NCBI RefSeq assembly: GCF_000948985.2 | Contig: NZ_CP059733.1 | Coordinates: forward strand, 682,001 to 746,000 | Length of the DNA: 64,000 bases | Direction of reading: 5' to 3' | Origin: Thalassomonas viridans | Lineage (GTDB): Bacteria > Pseudomonadota > Gammaproteobacteria > Enterobacterales > Alteromonadaceae | In this document: positions 19,053-28,139 of the stretch, piece after piece | Numbering within the stretch: position 1 is the first letter of the stretch | Layout: each line of letters begins with the position of its first letter | Program-made: the position numbers and the translations under genes | Notes under the pieces: generated by a model | What the model saw: the letters and a program-made list of their open reading frames with translations, nothing else | Told to the model about the DNA's origin: nothing | The model's database searches: none

Positions 19053-21755
19053 ATGAAAACCAAAACATCCAACTTTAAACTGAGCCAGTTAAGTCTGGGA
19101 CTAATGCTGGCGCTTTCTGCCGGTATCACCAGCGGTTTTGCTCCCGGCGCTTATGCTGCCGAAGAGGATGAGCAAGAGCTGGCCATGGAAGAAGTGGTTG
19201 CCGTTGCCACCCGTTTGCAGGGCAGCGCCACGGCCGTTATCGAAGAAAGAAAACAGCAGGCATTCGTTGCCGATATTATGGGGGCGGAACAAATCTCCCG
19301 CACCGGCGACAGCGATGCCGCATCAGCCCTGCGTAGGGTAACAGGTCTTACCCTGGTTGACGGCAAATTCATTTATATCCGCGGCTTAGGTGAGCGCTAC
19401 TCCAGCACCCGCTTAAACGGCGCCAACGTACCCAGCCCGGACTTAACCCGCAACGTTATTCCGCTGGACATTTTCCCGTCCAGCATCATCAGCAGTTTGT
19501 CGGTACAAAAAGCCTATTCGCCGGATATGCCGGCGGCATTCGGCGGCGGTAATGTCGATATCCGTACCAAGACAATCCCGGACGACTTTTTCTTTGATAT
19601 TGAAATGGATATCGGCGGCGATTCCGCTTCAAGCAAAGGTTACAGCTACTCGGGCGGCAGTGACGACTGGTTAGGCACAGACGACGGCACCCGCGGTTTG
19701 CCCGGCGCCATAGATGTTGCCTTCGACCGTTATAAGGCCGACTTCTCCCTGGATAATATTATCACCACGGAAGAAAAAATTTCCGGCCAGGATTTTTCCG
19801 CCGCAGATGCCCGCGCCATCAACAAATCATTGGCGAAATCGCTGAATAACAACCAGGACATCAGCAACAAAAGCCTAGAACCCGATATGGGCTTTTCCAT
19901 TGCCACAGGTAATTCCTTTGACGAAAGCTACTTTGGCGGCACCCTAGGCTTTATGGCGGCGTTAAGCTACGACAACGGCTGGACCCACAGCGAGCAAACC
20001 AGCGGTAAAATTTCCGGCGGCGCGGCCAGCAACGACTGCCAGGAAACGGTTACCCTTGAATGTTACGACCGTCTGGATACCGGGGCAAAAACCACCAATG
20101 AGATCAAGCTCAACGGTATTTTAAACCTGGGTTACCAGTTGGGGGATCACAAGGTTTCCCTGTCCAACATGTTATTGCGCAACACAGATGATGAAGTGGA
20201 AGTTTTCACCACGGCGCAACCGGATAACGAACTGACCATGGCGGACGGCAAATTGTCCCGTACCCACAAAACCAAGTTCGAAGAAAGGGAGCTGATCGTT
20301 ACCCAGTTGCTGGGCCAGCATACCTTCAACAACTTTTACGGTTTGGGCATCGACTGGCAGTACACCAACTCCACCGCCACCACAGATATTCCCAACGAAA
20401 CCGAGCTGAAAGTACAGGATGTTTTCTATAACGGCGTATACCAGTATTCCGAAGCGCTGGAAGTGACCAACGTCAGCACCCACGGTTTTGTGGAAATGGA
20501 AGACGAAGTGGAGTCTTATGGCTGGAATGCCAGCCTGCCGTTATTTTTCAGCGACTTTGAAATTGAACTTAAAGCCGGCGGCGATTTCCTTGAGAAAAAC
20601 CGCGATTACCGTACCGATGTTTTTGGCTTTAACTTTAACGAAGCGGTAGTGTTAAACACCAATGAAGATAATGTTCTCAATATCGGCGGCGCCTTTACCG
20701 ATGAGTTCATCGACAATACCGACTTTGATTTCGTTTTCAACGAGCCGAAAACCGACGATTATGTCGCGGCGCAACTGATCGATGCCTACTATGGTTCATT
20801 CGATGTTATTTACGATCAAAAATGGCGTGTCAGCGGCGGTTTGCGCTGGGAAGACTTCCGTCAGACCTCGCTGGCCTTCTCCCGCCAGATCTACAGCATC
20901 ACGGATTTTAACGAGATCTTTACCCCGGAAAATATCGAAAACTCTTCCATCGTTGAAGACGATATTTTCACCGCCCTGGCCCTGACCTATCTGGGCGAGG
21001 GAAGCCAGTACCGCCTCAGTTATGGCGAAACCATTGTACGTCCGGATATGCGGGAAGTGTCGCCGGTAGAATTTATCGACCCTATTACCGACCTGAAAAC
21101 CGTTGGTACCGTAGGGCTTAAATCCAGCCCGGTGAAGCACTACGACGCCCGCTGGGAGTATTACGGTGACAACGGCAACAACTTCTCGCTGGCGGCGTTT
21201 TACAAGGATATTCAGGATCCGATTGAAACTAAGCTATTGGTGGGGGACGACAGCTACAGCTTAACCTACCTCAACGGTGAAGAAGCCAAGGTGTACGGTG
21301 TCGAAGCCGAATGGCTGTACGACCTGTCCGGTTTAGTGCTCGACGGTTTATTCTCATCCGGTAACATCACCTTAAGTGACTCCGAAACCGTATTGGCGGC
21401 GGAAGATGCCGGTACCCAGAGCCAGAAGCGCCGCATGACCGGGCATTCCGAATATGTGGTTAACTTCCAGCTCGGCTACGACTCGGCAGACGGCAACCAC
21501 AGCGGTTCTTTGGTTTACAACGTGTTCGGCGAGCGTATTCTTGCTGCCGGCGCCGGTGACCGTGGAGACGCCTTCGAGCAGCCGTTCCACTCGCTTGACC
21601 TGGTTTATACCTATTATCCAAGCTATTCAGGTACGCTGAAATTAAAAGTGCAGAACCTGTTAGGTGAAGACATGGAAGTGCTGCAAGATAATATCAAGGT
21701 GAAAACCCGGGAAATCGGCACAGGTTTCTCTATCAGCTATAAGCACAGTTTTTAA
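19053..21755 (+). CDS. TonB-dependent outer-membrane receptor
   Basis: About 900 aa. The signal peptide ends near GAYAAEE. The plug domain (about 50-170) has SALRRVTGLTLVDGKFIYIR, LGERYSSTRLNG and YSPDMPAAFGGGNVDIRTK; the 22-strand barrel ends with the terminal aromatic FSISYKHSF. I use the ATG at 19053, which follows AGAGG with 9-nt spacing and begins a normal signal sequence; the upstream ATG at 19023 would add ten atypical residues. It probably forms an operon with the upstream beta-helix lipoprotein. It is a high-affinity importer energised by TonB; the substrate is unknown, and a phosphate-ester link rests only on the possible Pho boxes. Confidence 0.92.
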   Translation: MKTKTSNFKLSQLSLGLMLALSAGITSGFAPGAYAAEEDEQELAMEEVVAVATRLQGSATAVIEERKQQAFVADIMGAEQISRTGDSDAASALRRVTGLTLVDGKFIYIRGLGERYSSTRLNGANVPSPDLTRNVIPLDIFPSSIISSLSVQKAYSPDMPAAFGGGNVDIRTKTIPDDFFFDIEMDIGGDSASSKGYSYSGGSDDWLGTDDGTRGLPGAIDVAFDRYKADFSLDNIITTEEKISGQDFSAADARAINKSLAKSLNNNQDISNKSLEPDMGFSIATGNSFDESYFGGTLGFMAALSYDNGWTHSEQTSGKISGGAASNDCQETVTLECYDRLDTGAKTTNEIKLNGILNLGYQLGDHKVSLSNMLLRNTDDEVEVFTTAQPDNELTMADGKLSRTHKTKFEERELIVTQLLGQHTFNNFYGLGIDWQYTNSTATTDIPNETELKVQDVFYNGVYQYSEALEVTNVSTHGFVEMEDEVESYGWNASLPLFFSDFEIELKAGGDFLEKNRDYRTDVFGFNFNEAVVLNTNEDNVLNIGGAFTDEFIDNTDFDFVFNEPKTDDYVAAQLIDAYYGSFDVIYDQKWRVSGGLRWEDFRQTSLAFSRQIYSITDFNEIFTPENIENSSIVEDDIFTALALTYLGEGSQYRLSYGETIVRPDMREVSPVEFIDPITDLKTVGTVGLKSSPVKHYDARWEYYGDNGNNFSLAAFYKDIQDPIETKLLVGDDSYSLTYLNGEEAKVYGVEAEWLYDLSGLVLDGLFSSGNITLSDSETVLAAEDAGTQSQKRRMTGHSEYVVNFQLGYDSADGNHSGSLVYNVFGERILAAGAGDRGDAFEQPFHSLDLVYTYYPSYSGTLKLKVQNLLGEDMEVLQDNIKVKTREIGTGFSISYKHSF

Positions 21756-21789
21756 CCCCAGTTAAAGGCGAAATTAAAAACAAGCTTAA

Positions 21790-21834
21790 AAGTAAAAAGC
21801 AGCAAATTCCCGTGGGGTTTGCTGCTTTTACTTA
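21790..21834 (+). terminator. Terminator after TonB receptor
   Basis: AAGTAAAAAGCAGCAAA pairs with TTTGCTGCTTTTACTT around an 11-nt loop, 35 bp after the receptor stop. It is a long A/T-flanked stem capable of acting on both strands. Confidence 0.8.
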
Positions 21835-22041
21835 TCTGGTTTTAAATAGCTATATTTCCTCGTATTTTTCACTCCTGTTTAGATGAAAAACACCATCTGT
21901 TCATGCTTTCACTCTATCAGGTTGTTCTCAGCTAGTGCCCGTTATTTTTTGGGCTATTTTCTGACTTTTTTCGCGCGAATAAACTGCCTTAAACGCCATT
22001 GTTCAGCTATGCTCAAAGGTTAGATTAAAGATGGATTTTTG

Positions 22042-22995
22042 ATGAAGAAAGTTCTCGCCTATATTGTTGCCGGTCTCTTCTGCTTTTGGTTAGTTGTTGC
22101 CTTTTTACTGCCCGCTGAAAGGGTGTTTCAAATGTCTATCGCCGCAGAGCGCTATTTTGCCGGTTTAGCTGTGCATAAGGTAAAACTCGGCGAACTGGAA
22201 ATCGAGTACCTGCGTGGCGGGCAGGGGCCAACACTGCTGTTAATTCATGGTTTCGGCGCCGACAAAGACAACTGGACCCGGCTGGCCCGCTACCTTACCG
22301 CCGACTTTGACGTGATCGCCCCGGATCTACCGGGATTCGGCAACAGCAGCAAAAATAGCGCCCTGGATTACGATGTCCTGCCGCAGGCAGAACGGTTAAA
22401 GCAGTTTGCCGATGCCCTGGGCATTAACACTTTTCACCTGGCCGGAAATTCCATGGGGGGATATATCGCCGGCAATTATGCGGCCCTTTATCCCGGGGAT
22501 GTGCAGAGTTTATCTTTGCTGGCGCCGTTTGGCGTGCTTGGCGCGCAAACCAGTGAAATGTTTGCCGAGATAAAACAGGGGAAAAGTCCCCGGGTGCTGG
22601 TGAAGAATAAGCAGGAATTTAAACAATTGCTGGAGGTGGTTTTTGTCGACCCGCCCTTTATTCCGCAGGCGATACTGGATCACCTGGCGCTGCAGGCGGA
22701 ACAGTCCTTCGCCCTGAATAGCAAAATTTTTCACCAGATCCATAATCTCGACCAGGGCGCAATCCGGCCAACGGCCCCTTTGAACCTGGTACTCAAGGAA
22801 TATCCGGGGCCGATCTTAGTGCTCTGGGGAGATAAAGACCGGGTGCTGCATGTCAGTGGTGCGGAAGTGCTTAAACAGCTATTAGCTGACGCCCGTGTGG
22901 TGGTGATTCCTGATGCCGGTCATTTGCCTATGATAGAAATGCCGGGCCGGACGGCGGAGATTTTCACCTCATTTATAGCGGCGCAAAAGCATTAA
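22042..22995 (+). CDS. Membrane-anchored alpha/beta hydrolase (lipase/esterase-like)
   Basis: About 317 aa. A single N-terminal hydrophobic segment (VLAYIVAGLFCFWLVVAFLL) anchors the protein. HGFGADKDNW supplies the oxyanion hole, AGNSMGGY the nucleophile (Ser137), LWGDKDRVL the acid and DAGHLPMIE the histidine. The layout is that of Moraxella Lip3-type lipases and related esterases, which act on short acyl esters. It is a lone gene. The ATG at 22042 is preferred to the in-frame TTG at 22039. Confidence 0.85.
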   Translation: MKKVLAYIVAGLFCFWLVVAFLLPAERVFQMSIAAERYFAGLAVHKVKLGELEIEYLRGGQGPTLLLIHGFGADKDNWTRLARYLTADFDVIAPDLPGFGNSSKNSALDYDVLPQAERLKQFADALGINTFHLAGNSMGGYIAGNYAALYPGDVQSLSLLAPFGVLGAQTSEMFAEIKQGKSPRVLVKNKQEFKQLLEVVFVDPPFIPQAILDHLALQAEQSFALNSKIFHQIHNLDQGAIRPTAPLNLVLKEYPGPILVLWGDKDRVLHVSGAEVLKQLLADARVVVIPDAGHLPMIEMPGRTAEIFTSFIAAQKH

Positions 22996-23059
22996 CCTGT
23001 TTTAACGGCTGTTGCTGTAAAACAGGTTAAATAGAGCACTCCTGCCGAGCTTTTATTAA

Positions 23060-23437
23060 CTACTCAAGCACCTCGAACTCATCCTGTGCCAGTTTAAATT
23101 CGCCGTCCGCCTGCCGTTGCCATAACTCTTTATGGATAACGCCGCCGGCATTATTCATGCGCCAGCGTGAGCTCAGGAGCACGTTTTGTTCATCAATCAC
23201 TTCATAAACTGGTTCGATATAGTTTACGTCGCTAAAACCTTTATCGATCAGATCCTGCCAAAAAGCTTTGATGGCTTCATACCCGGTAAAAGTACCGAAG
23301 GGGCGCGCCCGCATAACCGCTCCTGGGGTGTACTGCCTGGCGCATAGCTCGGCATTTCCCTGGTTGAAGGCGTTTTTCCAGGTTTCGCTTGCCTGGGTGA
23401 CTTTGGCTAAAATGTCTGTTTTTTGCTGTTCGTTCAT
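23060..23437 (-). CDS. NTF2-like (SnoaL/DUF4440-type) small protein
   Basis: 125 aa cytosolic protein with the cone-shaped NTF2-like pattern: helical TWKNAFNQGN, then AELCARQYTPGAVM, then a curved beta-sheet ending ELWQRQADGEFKLAQDEFEVLE. Family members bind small hydrophobic ligands or act as isomerases or ketosteroid-type enzymes, but most of this group has no known reaction. It stands alone. Confidence 0.75.
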   Translation of the reverse strand: MNEQQKTDILAKVTQASETWKNAFNQGNAELCARQYTPGAVMRARPFGTFTGYEAIKAFWQDLIDKGFSDVNYIEPVYEVIDEQNVLLSSRWRMNNAGGVIHKELWQRQADGEFKLAQDEFEVLE

Positions 23438-23815
23438 AATATTTTGTTTCCCGGTAATGGTGTTTATGGGGTTAGCTTAACCAGAAGAAGGGTTTGGAAA
23501 AAGCCGGTAAAGCTGCAATCACTGTTCAGAAATAATGAACAATAACACGAGATATTACCGCTATATTGAACTAGTTGCAGGCAACACATAGCCAGAACCC
23601 GGGGAAATTTTTTCGGGCGAGCGAGCCATTTTCCGGGGGCAAAAAACTGTGCTTTTCACCCTCAAAAAATCAACAAAAAAAGACCAGCCCGCCATTGATT
23701 TTACCGGCCAGCTAGTCTTTATTTATAAGGCTATCCATCCAAAAAAAGGAGAGCACTCTTCACTATTTTCCATCAATGAACCGCTGTTATTCACCGGCAA
23801 GTAAATAAAGTAAAT
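23438..23815. other. Intergenic stretch with an inverted repeat, outside the intron
   Basis: 378 bp between the NTF2-like gene and the 3' edge of the group II intron. AAAGACCAGCCCGCC and GGCCAGCTAGTCTTT at 23679-23721 form an imperfect hairpin followed by T-rich sequence on the plus strand. No gene is supported. The last 50 bp probably belonged to the promoter region of the SymE-like gene before the intron entered. Confidence 0.5.
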
Positions 23816-23866
23816 GTAGAGTAAGAGGCAAAGCGTAGTCGAACTATTTCTCTGCTTCTCCTCTCC

Positions 23867-23900
23867 GAACCGTACGTGCACCTTTCAGCGCATACGGCTC
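23867..23900 (-). ncRNA. Group II intron domain V
   Basis: The 34-nt catalytic hairpin: outer stem GAGCCGTATGCG / TGCACGTACGGTTC with the internal bulge and GAAA-like loop (CTGAAAGG) expected of domain V. It lies between the reverse-transcriptase gene stop and domain VI. Confidence 0.9.
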
Positions 23901-23905
23901 TCCGT

Positions 23906-25429
23906 TTAATTGTGGCTAACAGCCATTGCAACATCGCTATAGCGAGATGTGACCGTATTTCTCATTTCATCTCGAAGGTAAGGGTTGTATTCAGGCAATC
24001 GCCAACGAAATTGTAATTTAGGGCTGCTCACCAATCGAAACAGTGAAGCGCCGCATAAATTACCTCGGTTACTTTTACCGAATAACACCCAGGTCTTTGC
24101 CTGACTAGGCGTCGGTCGTTTGATCCATTTAATCATAAGTGACTTAATGGAACAACGGTATTTCCGAGCCAGCCATTTTGCAAGTTTCCAGAAAACGATA
24201 CGATCAATTTTGCGATAGACTTGGGAGGTATAATCAGTATGTCGATAAAATTGTGCCCAGCCTTTTAATTTCCGGCTAAGCTGCTCAACTTTATCTATCT
24301 TGCTACAACTATAATCTCCGGATAATGCTTTACTTAATGAGTAAGAGAATGCTTTCGCCTTATCCTTGGGGATACCAGATACCACACGCATATTTCCTTT
24401 GGGCCCCCGTTTTCGAATGATCCTATGTCCTAAAAAAATAAAACCATCATTCACATGGGTAATATGAGTTTTATCCATATTTAATGTGAGCTTTAGTTTA
24501 CCTTCCAGGAAGTCTCGACATTGATCGCGAATGACCTCCGCTTGTTGTTTATTGCCTTTGACAATCACTAGGAAGTCATCGGCATAACGACAATAAGCAA
24601 CAGCGGGTTTCCATTGCCTGTTTTCATCGATTGCAACCTTACGTTTGCTCTTGATACTGTGGTTCCAGTTCCAGCGGTCTTTACGTGCTTTCTTGCTTAG
24701 GTAACATTTATCTAAATACTGATCAAACTCATTGAGCATGATATTTGACAGTAATGGAGATATGACGCCGCCTTGTGGTACTCCCTCGCTTGTTGCACAG
24801 AATAAATTACGTTCTATGTGGCCAGCCTTAATAAATCGCCAGAGCAGTTCATTAAATCGCTGACAATTGATGCGCTTTCGCACTCCTTTCATCAATAATC
24901 GATGATGAACCGTATCAAAATAACTTGATAGATCACCTTCAATCACCCAGCGTCCTTTTGAATCACTTGTATCGGTTAGCTGTAACTTAACCGTACGAAT
25001 GGCGTGGTGGACACTGCGCTCAGGTCTAAAGCCGTAAGATAATGAGTGAAAATCATTCTCCCATATCGGCTCCATTGCCATGAGCATGCCGCGTTGTACT
25101 ATCCTGTCTCTCAAGGTGGGAATACCTAGAGGGCGTTGCTTTTTGTTTGCTTTAGGAATGTAAATCCTTCTGGCGGGCATAGGTTGATAATCACCTGATA
25201 ATAAATCGCTCCTGATTTCAGTGAGATAATCATCTAATTTTGCCTGGAAGTGAATTTTAGTCATGCCATCAACACCTGGTGTTTTGGCACCTTTGGAGGA
25301 AAGCGTTACTTCAGCCGCTTTGCAAAGCCATTGTGGGTGGCTGATAAGACGTAACAGCCGATTAACTCGTCGAGTTTTATCGGTTTTTGTCCATGTTGCT
25401 AACTTACGTTGCAGTTCGCTGATTATCAA
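23906..25429 (-). CDS. ltrA: Group II intron reverse transcriptase/maturase
   Basis: 507 aa multifunctional protein that helps the intron splice and reverse-transcribes it at the target. The RT domain runs from about 25 to 330, with GAKTPGVDGM, LGIPTLRDRIVQ, SLSYGFRPERSVHHA, the fingers motif GVPQGGVISPLLSN and the catalytic CRYADDFLVIV. Domain X (maturase) covers about 350-450 (KLKGWAQFYRHTDY). The C-terminus shows no HNH-type endonuclease motif, so retrohoming probably relies on nicked or replicating DNA. The likely start is the TTG at 25429 behind AAGGTG; no in-frame ATG lies suitably upstream. Frame is intact and all catalytic Asp are present. Confidence 0.95.
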   Translation of the reverse strand: MIISELQRKLATWTKTDKTRRVNRLLRLISHPQWLCKAAEVTLSSKGAKTPGVDGMTKIHFQAKLDDYLTEIRSDLLSGDYQPMPARRIYIPKANKKQRPLGIPTLRDRIVQRGMLMAMEPIWENDFHSLSYGFRPERSVHHAIRTVKLQLTDTSDSKGRWVIEGDLSSYFDTVHHRLLMKGVRKRINCQRFNELLWRFIKAGHIERNLFCATSEGVPQGGVISPLLSNIMLNEFDQYLDKCYLSKKARKDRWNWNHSIKSKRKVAIDENRQWKPAVAYCRYADDFLVIVKGNKQQAEVIRDQCRDFLEGKLKLTLNMDKTHITHVNDGFIFLGHRIIRKRGPKGNMRVVSGIPKDKAKAFSYSLSKALSGDYSCSKIDKVEQLSRKLKGWAQFYRHTDYTSQVYRKIDRIVFWKLAKWLARKYRCSIKSLMIKWIKRPTPSQAKTWVLFGKSNRGNLCGASLFRLVSSPKLQFRWRLPEYNPYLRDEMRNTVTSRYSDVAMAVSHN

Positions 25430-26107
25430 AGGTCTTCACCTTATTAAGGTCAGGTAATTTGCCTACGCAAATCAATTAAACTGCGTCCCTTCGCCATGTA
25501 GTGGGCTTTCCCCACCCCAAACTACTACGGACGCTCCGCCAGCTTATCTGTCATTGGGGTCATGCTCCCTTAACATCCAAACAAACCTTCCCCGGTTTAC
25601 CTATCTGAACTCAAACATATTGGGGTGGATGCCGATCGCAGTCTTTGACCTTATCATGCTGTAAGGTGATGATGTTTAAAGCGTAGAATTGTGTTATAAA
25701 CGTTTATCTACAGATGAGCACCTACCAGTTACTTATCAGATCGGTAATAAAGCTGCTGCTAATAGCGTTATTACAACATCATACTGCCTGATAATTCGTG
25801 TAGGCAGTGGCGACTTTTCAGCCCATAGATGCGGGTTAATCGGTTCATGTTCTTCATCCGTCCAGTACTTAGTCTAGAGAAGCATCTTGGCGTAACGAAT
25901 TCGCCTCACTCCCCTTTGTCAGCGAGTTACATCACCTTATCAGCATACGATAAGTCACTGCCGCTCAGACTCATATATCTGCACAACCAGATATAGCCAC
26001 AAACAATTGAGCTCCTGCTGCCTTGTTTATGTATTTCAGATAGACTCGTGGTTCATATGAGCATTCCTTGCCCGCCCTGAACTCCGGGCACACAACAGCT
26101 AAAGTCG

Positions 26108-26140
26108 CAACCCCTGAGTGTCATCAGCACACAGAGGTTG
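26108..26140. promoter_or_regulatory. Hairpin in the leader of the SymE-like gene, next to the intron
   Basis: CAACC...GGTTG with inner CTG/CAG and GT/AC pairs makes a roughly 10-12 bp stem with two mismatches, ending 31 bp before the SymE-like ATG and starting 15 bp from the intron edge. It could be a leader structure affecting translation, or the structured feature the intron recognised when inserting. Confidence 0.4.
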
Positions 26141-26171
26141 CTAACCAACACGAACTTATAAGGAGTCCGTT

Positions 26172-26435
26172 ATGGCTGAATATCATCATACGCCAGACCC
26201 AGCCCGGGCAAAAGTAAAATATCCCCGCCACCGCCACCTGACCATGCAGGAAACTCTGTGCGAGTCGCCGGCAAAGGATTGTGGCACAGGCATGGAGTAT
26301 ATGTCCGTGAACCCTGAACCTTGTGTTGTACTCAGGGGAAAATGGCTGCGCAGGGCCGGTTTTGCTGCCGGGCAGAAGGTGGAGCTTATCGTCAATCCGG
26401 GGCAGGTAACGATAATCCCGGAACAGGCTGATTAA
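26172..26435 (+). CDS. symE: SymE-like toxin-family protein
   Basis: 87 aa. The C-terminal half CVVLRGKWLRRAGFAAGQ followed by KVELIVNPGQVTIIP is the SymE signature, an AbrB-like fold. In E. coli SymE is an SOS-induced type I toxin reported to act as an RNA nuclease or nucleoid-condensing protein, restrained by antisense RNA SymR. A strong AAGGAG site precedes the ATG. The group II intron sits antisense 78 bp upstream and probably separates it from its original promoter. I see no LexA box in the remaining leader, nor an obvious SymR equivalent. Confidence 0.8.
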   Translation: MAEYHHTPDPARAKVKYPRHRHLTMQETLCESPAKDCGTGMEYMSVNPEPCVVLRGKWLRRAGFAAGQKVELIVNPGQVTIIPEQAD

Positions 26436-26473
26436 GCTCTAAATCCCGGGATTAACAAAGAAAACAATGAATT

Positions 26474-26507
26474 AAGCCATAGTGGCTGATAACAGCTACT
26501 ATGGCTT
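26474..26507 (+). terminator. Terminator after SymE-like gene
   Basis: AAGCCATAGTGGC and GCTACTATGGCTT form a long stem with an 8-nt loop, followed by TATTGTATTT, 38 bp past the stop. Confidence 0.75.
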
Positions 26508-26550
26508 TATTGTATTTAAGTTAAAGCCGGGCAAGCGGGCATATTTGCCA

Positions 26551-27726
26551 TTATGCCAGCTTCAGGGATGACAAGTTTGCCGAAACCCCGGGAGCAACTG
26601 CCGGAGGCGGATTAAGTGCTTCTTCCATTGAGTTTATTGTTTTTATGATGTTATCGACACGGATGTCGCTGATATGGTCTTTTTTCTTGTCTGTATAAAC
26701 GACCCGGGTCGTTTCACTGGCCGGCGGCGCCCAATAGGGCTTCTTTTGCCGCATCATGGCAATTAACGGGCGTTTGGTGGCTGCAGCGAAGTGCATAATG
26801 GCGGTTTCGACCGTGATCACCAGGTCGGTCTGGGCGATCAGTGCAGGTAACTCAAAAAAATTGTTTTGGGCGGTGAATACAGCCACTTGAAACGGCAGTA
26901 ATTCACTACTTGATGTTACCTTGCTGGCTATCTCGTCCAGCTGGTCCTGGGTGATGTTGATGATAAAGCGAGTATCTGGCCTGTGCTGTCCCATTTGTAC
27001 GATCAGTTCAAATAACTGGTTCAGGCGCCAGTCCCGCTTCTTATCTGTGGATAAATGGTTTAAAAACACCACCTGTCCCTGGCGGGCGGGATCGGTAAAT
27101 TGTTCTGCTAACCAGTCAACTGCGTTAGACACAGATTGCGTAGGAAGTTTCAGCACCGGCATAAAGTCTGAAGGCGCTAAATTGATGCCGGCAATGGCCT
27201 TTATGATTTGATAATACCTGTCGGTGACATGGTAGTTTTTGGGCAGGCTTTTTTTATTCAGTTGATAGGTTTTATCGCTGTGGCGAAAGTCCCATTTATC
27301 CAGCAAACCGCAATAGCGGCTGCCGCCTTTATAGGTGGCGATAAAGGCATTCGGGCTGATTTCCCTGGCAAGTGCAGAATAGTGCCGCCCCCGGTTGCCC
27401 CCCTGGATAATAACCAGATCATAATCAAGTTCTTGCGCCCGGCTTACCTGCTGTTGCTGTTGGCTTAACGAATCGCAACAACCATAACTCCGGGTAAAGT
27501 CTTGCTCTTTCTCGATCCACTGTTCAATTGTCTGGCTGCGCAACAACCGCCAGCTTTGGCTGTTATTGCGGTTGTCGTCCAGCCAGATATCCAGTTCTAA
27601 ATGCGGATAGTTATTTTTAATTTCACCGAGAAAGGTTTTTAAATAAAGAAAGTCGCCAAGCGCCAGTGGAGACATGAACAACAAGCGTTTTGCTTGTTGG
27701 AACTGCTGCGGAGAAATTAGCGACAT
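26551..27726 (-). CDS. GT9 (heptosyltransferase-like) glycosyltransferase family protein
   Basis: 391 aa GT-B fold protein. RLLFMSPLALGDFLYLKTF at the N-terminus, VVFLNHLSTDKKRDW in the centre and the C-terminal ADLVITVETAIMHFAAATKRP segment are the family 9 pattern, in which heptosyltransferases such as WaaC/WaaF add heptose to lipid A-core from ADP-heptose. A GGGAA site precedes the ATG. It is not in an LPS-core operon, so the acceptor may be another cell-surface glycan or a secreted product. The C-terminal extension (PPPAVAPG) is low-complexity. Confidence 0.75.
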   Translation of the reverse strand: MSLISPQQFQQAKRLLFMSPLALGDFLYLKTFLGEIKNNYPHLELDIWLDDNRNNSQSWRLLRSQTIEQWIEKEQDFTRSYGCCDSLSQQQQQVSRAQELDYDLVIIQGGNRGRHYSALAREISPNAFIATYKGGSRYCGLLDKWDFRHSDKTYQLNKKSLPKNYHVTDRYYQIIKAIAGINLAPSDFMPVLKLPTQSVSNAVDWLAEQFTDPARQGQVVFLNHLSTDKKRDWRLNQLFELIVQMGQHRPDTRFIINITQDQLDEIASKVTSSSELLPFQVAVFTAQNNFFELPALIAQTDLVITVETAIMHFAAATKRPLIAMMRQKKPYWAPPASETTRVVYTDKKKDHISDIRVDNIIKTINSMEEALNPPPAVAPGVSANLSSLKLA

Positions 27727-28139
27727 GTGTGGTTCCCTTTTATGCAGCGGTCTGGACCGCCGGTGTGTAAGGGGAAGTGAGGTTTCAATCTAAGAGGATT
27801 CATGACAACTCTCCTTTTATCCATAAAAATAATCAACATCCGTTTGCTTGATAAGTTCTTGCCATCAAAAGCGCTATGCAGATATTAGCATATAACAATA
27901 CCGGGCTTGATTACGAGTGCAGCCATAATATAACAAGTGTTTGGAGGCGGAACCAGTTCGGTATGTTATAGGGTGAGATCGCTCTCAGGCTGCTAAACCT
28001 AAGGATTCCGGGGGGATTAGGAGATAATGAATTTTTTATTATCTTTTTATGTTTTTTAGATGGGGACAAGCCCTTTTTTAGTTCCGCCCCAAAAACGGCT
28101 TTTATCCTAAAGTCGTTTTTGGGACGTTCTTTGGGCTGT
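27727..28139. other. Intergenic stretch with terminator hairpin of the SbnA-like gene
   Basis: 413 bp. Close to the SbnA-like stop, CCCAAAAACG (28088-28097) pairs with CGTTTTTGGG (28114-28123), a perfect 10-bp stem suited to ending minus-strand transcription. A short AT-rich inverted repeat AGATAAT/ATTATCT lies at 28022-28044. No gene beyond very short frames is supported. Confidence 0.55.
28088..28123 (-). terminator. Hairpin downstream of SbnA-like gene
   Basis: Perfect 10-bp stem CCCAAAAACG / CGTTTTTGGG with a 16-nt loop, 17 bp beyond the stop at 28140. The T-run after it on the minus strand is weak. Confidence 0.55.

Larger units (their letters stand above)
23816..26093 (-). mobile_element. 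Complete group II intron with encoded reverse transcriptase
   Basis: Self-splicing retroelement on the minus strand, 2278 bp. The 5' end is GTGTGCCCGG (reading down from 26093), a typical bacterial group II start. The 34-nt domain V hairpin is at 23900-23867 (starts GAGCCGTATGCG, ends GTACGGTTC). Domain VI lies just beyond, with GAGGAGAAGC pairing GCTTTGCCTC, and the element ends in CTCTAC at 23816, giving the required AY terminus. Domains I-III occupy about 25430-26093. Its composition is visibly more AT-rich than neighbouring genes, in keeping with transfer. Exons would rejoin as ...TTTAGCTGTT | ATTTACTTTA... on the minus strand. Confidence 0.9.

Noticed and set aside
28022..28055. Ten-codon plus-strand frame behind AGGAG (leader peptide?)
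   Set aside because: No downstream gene on that strand for it to control; it overlaps an AT-rich inverted repeat.
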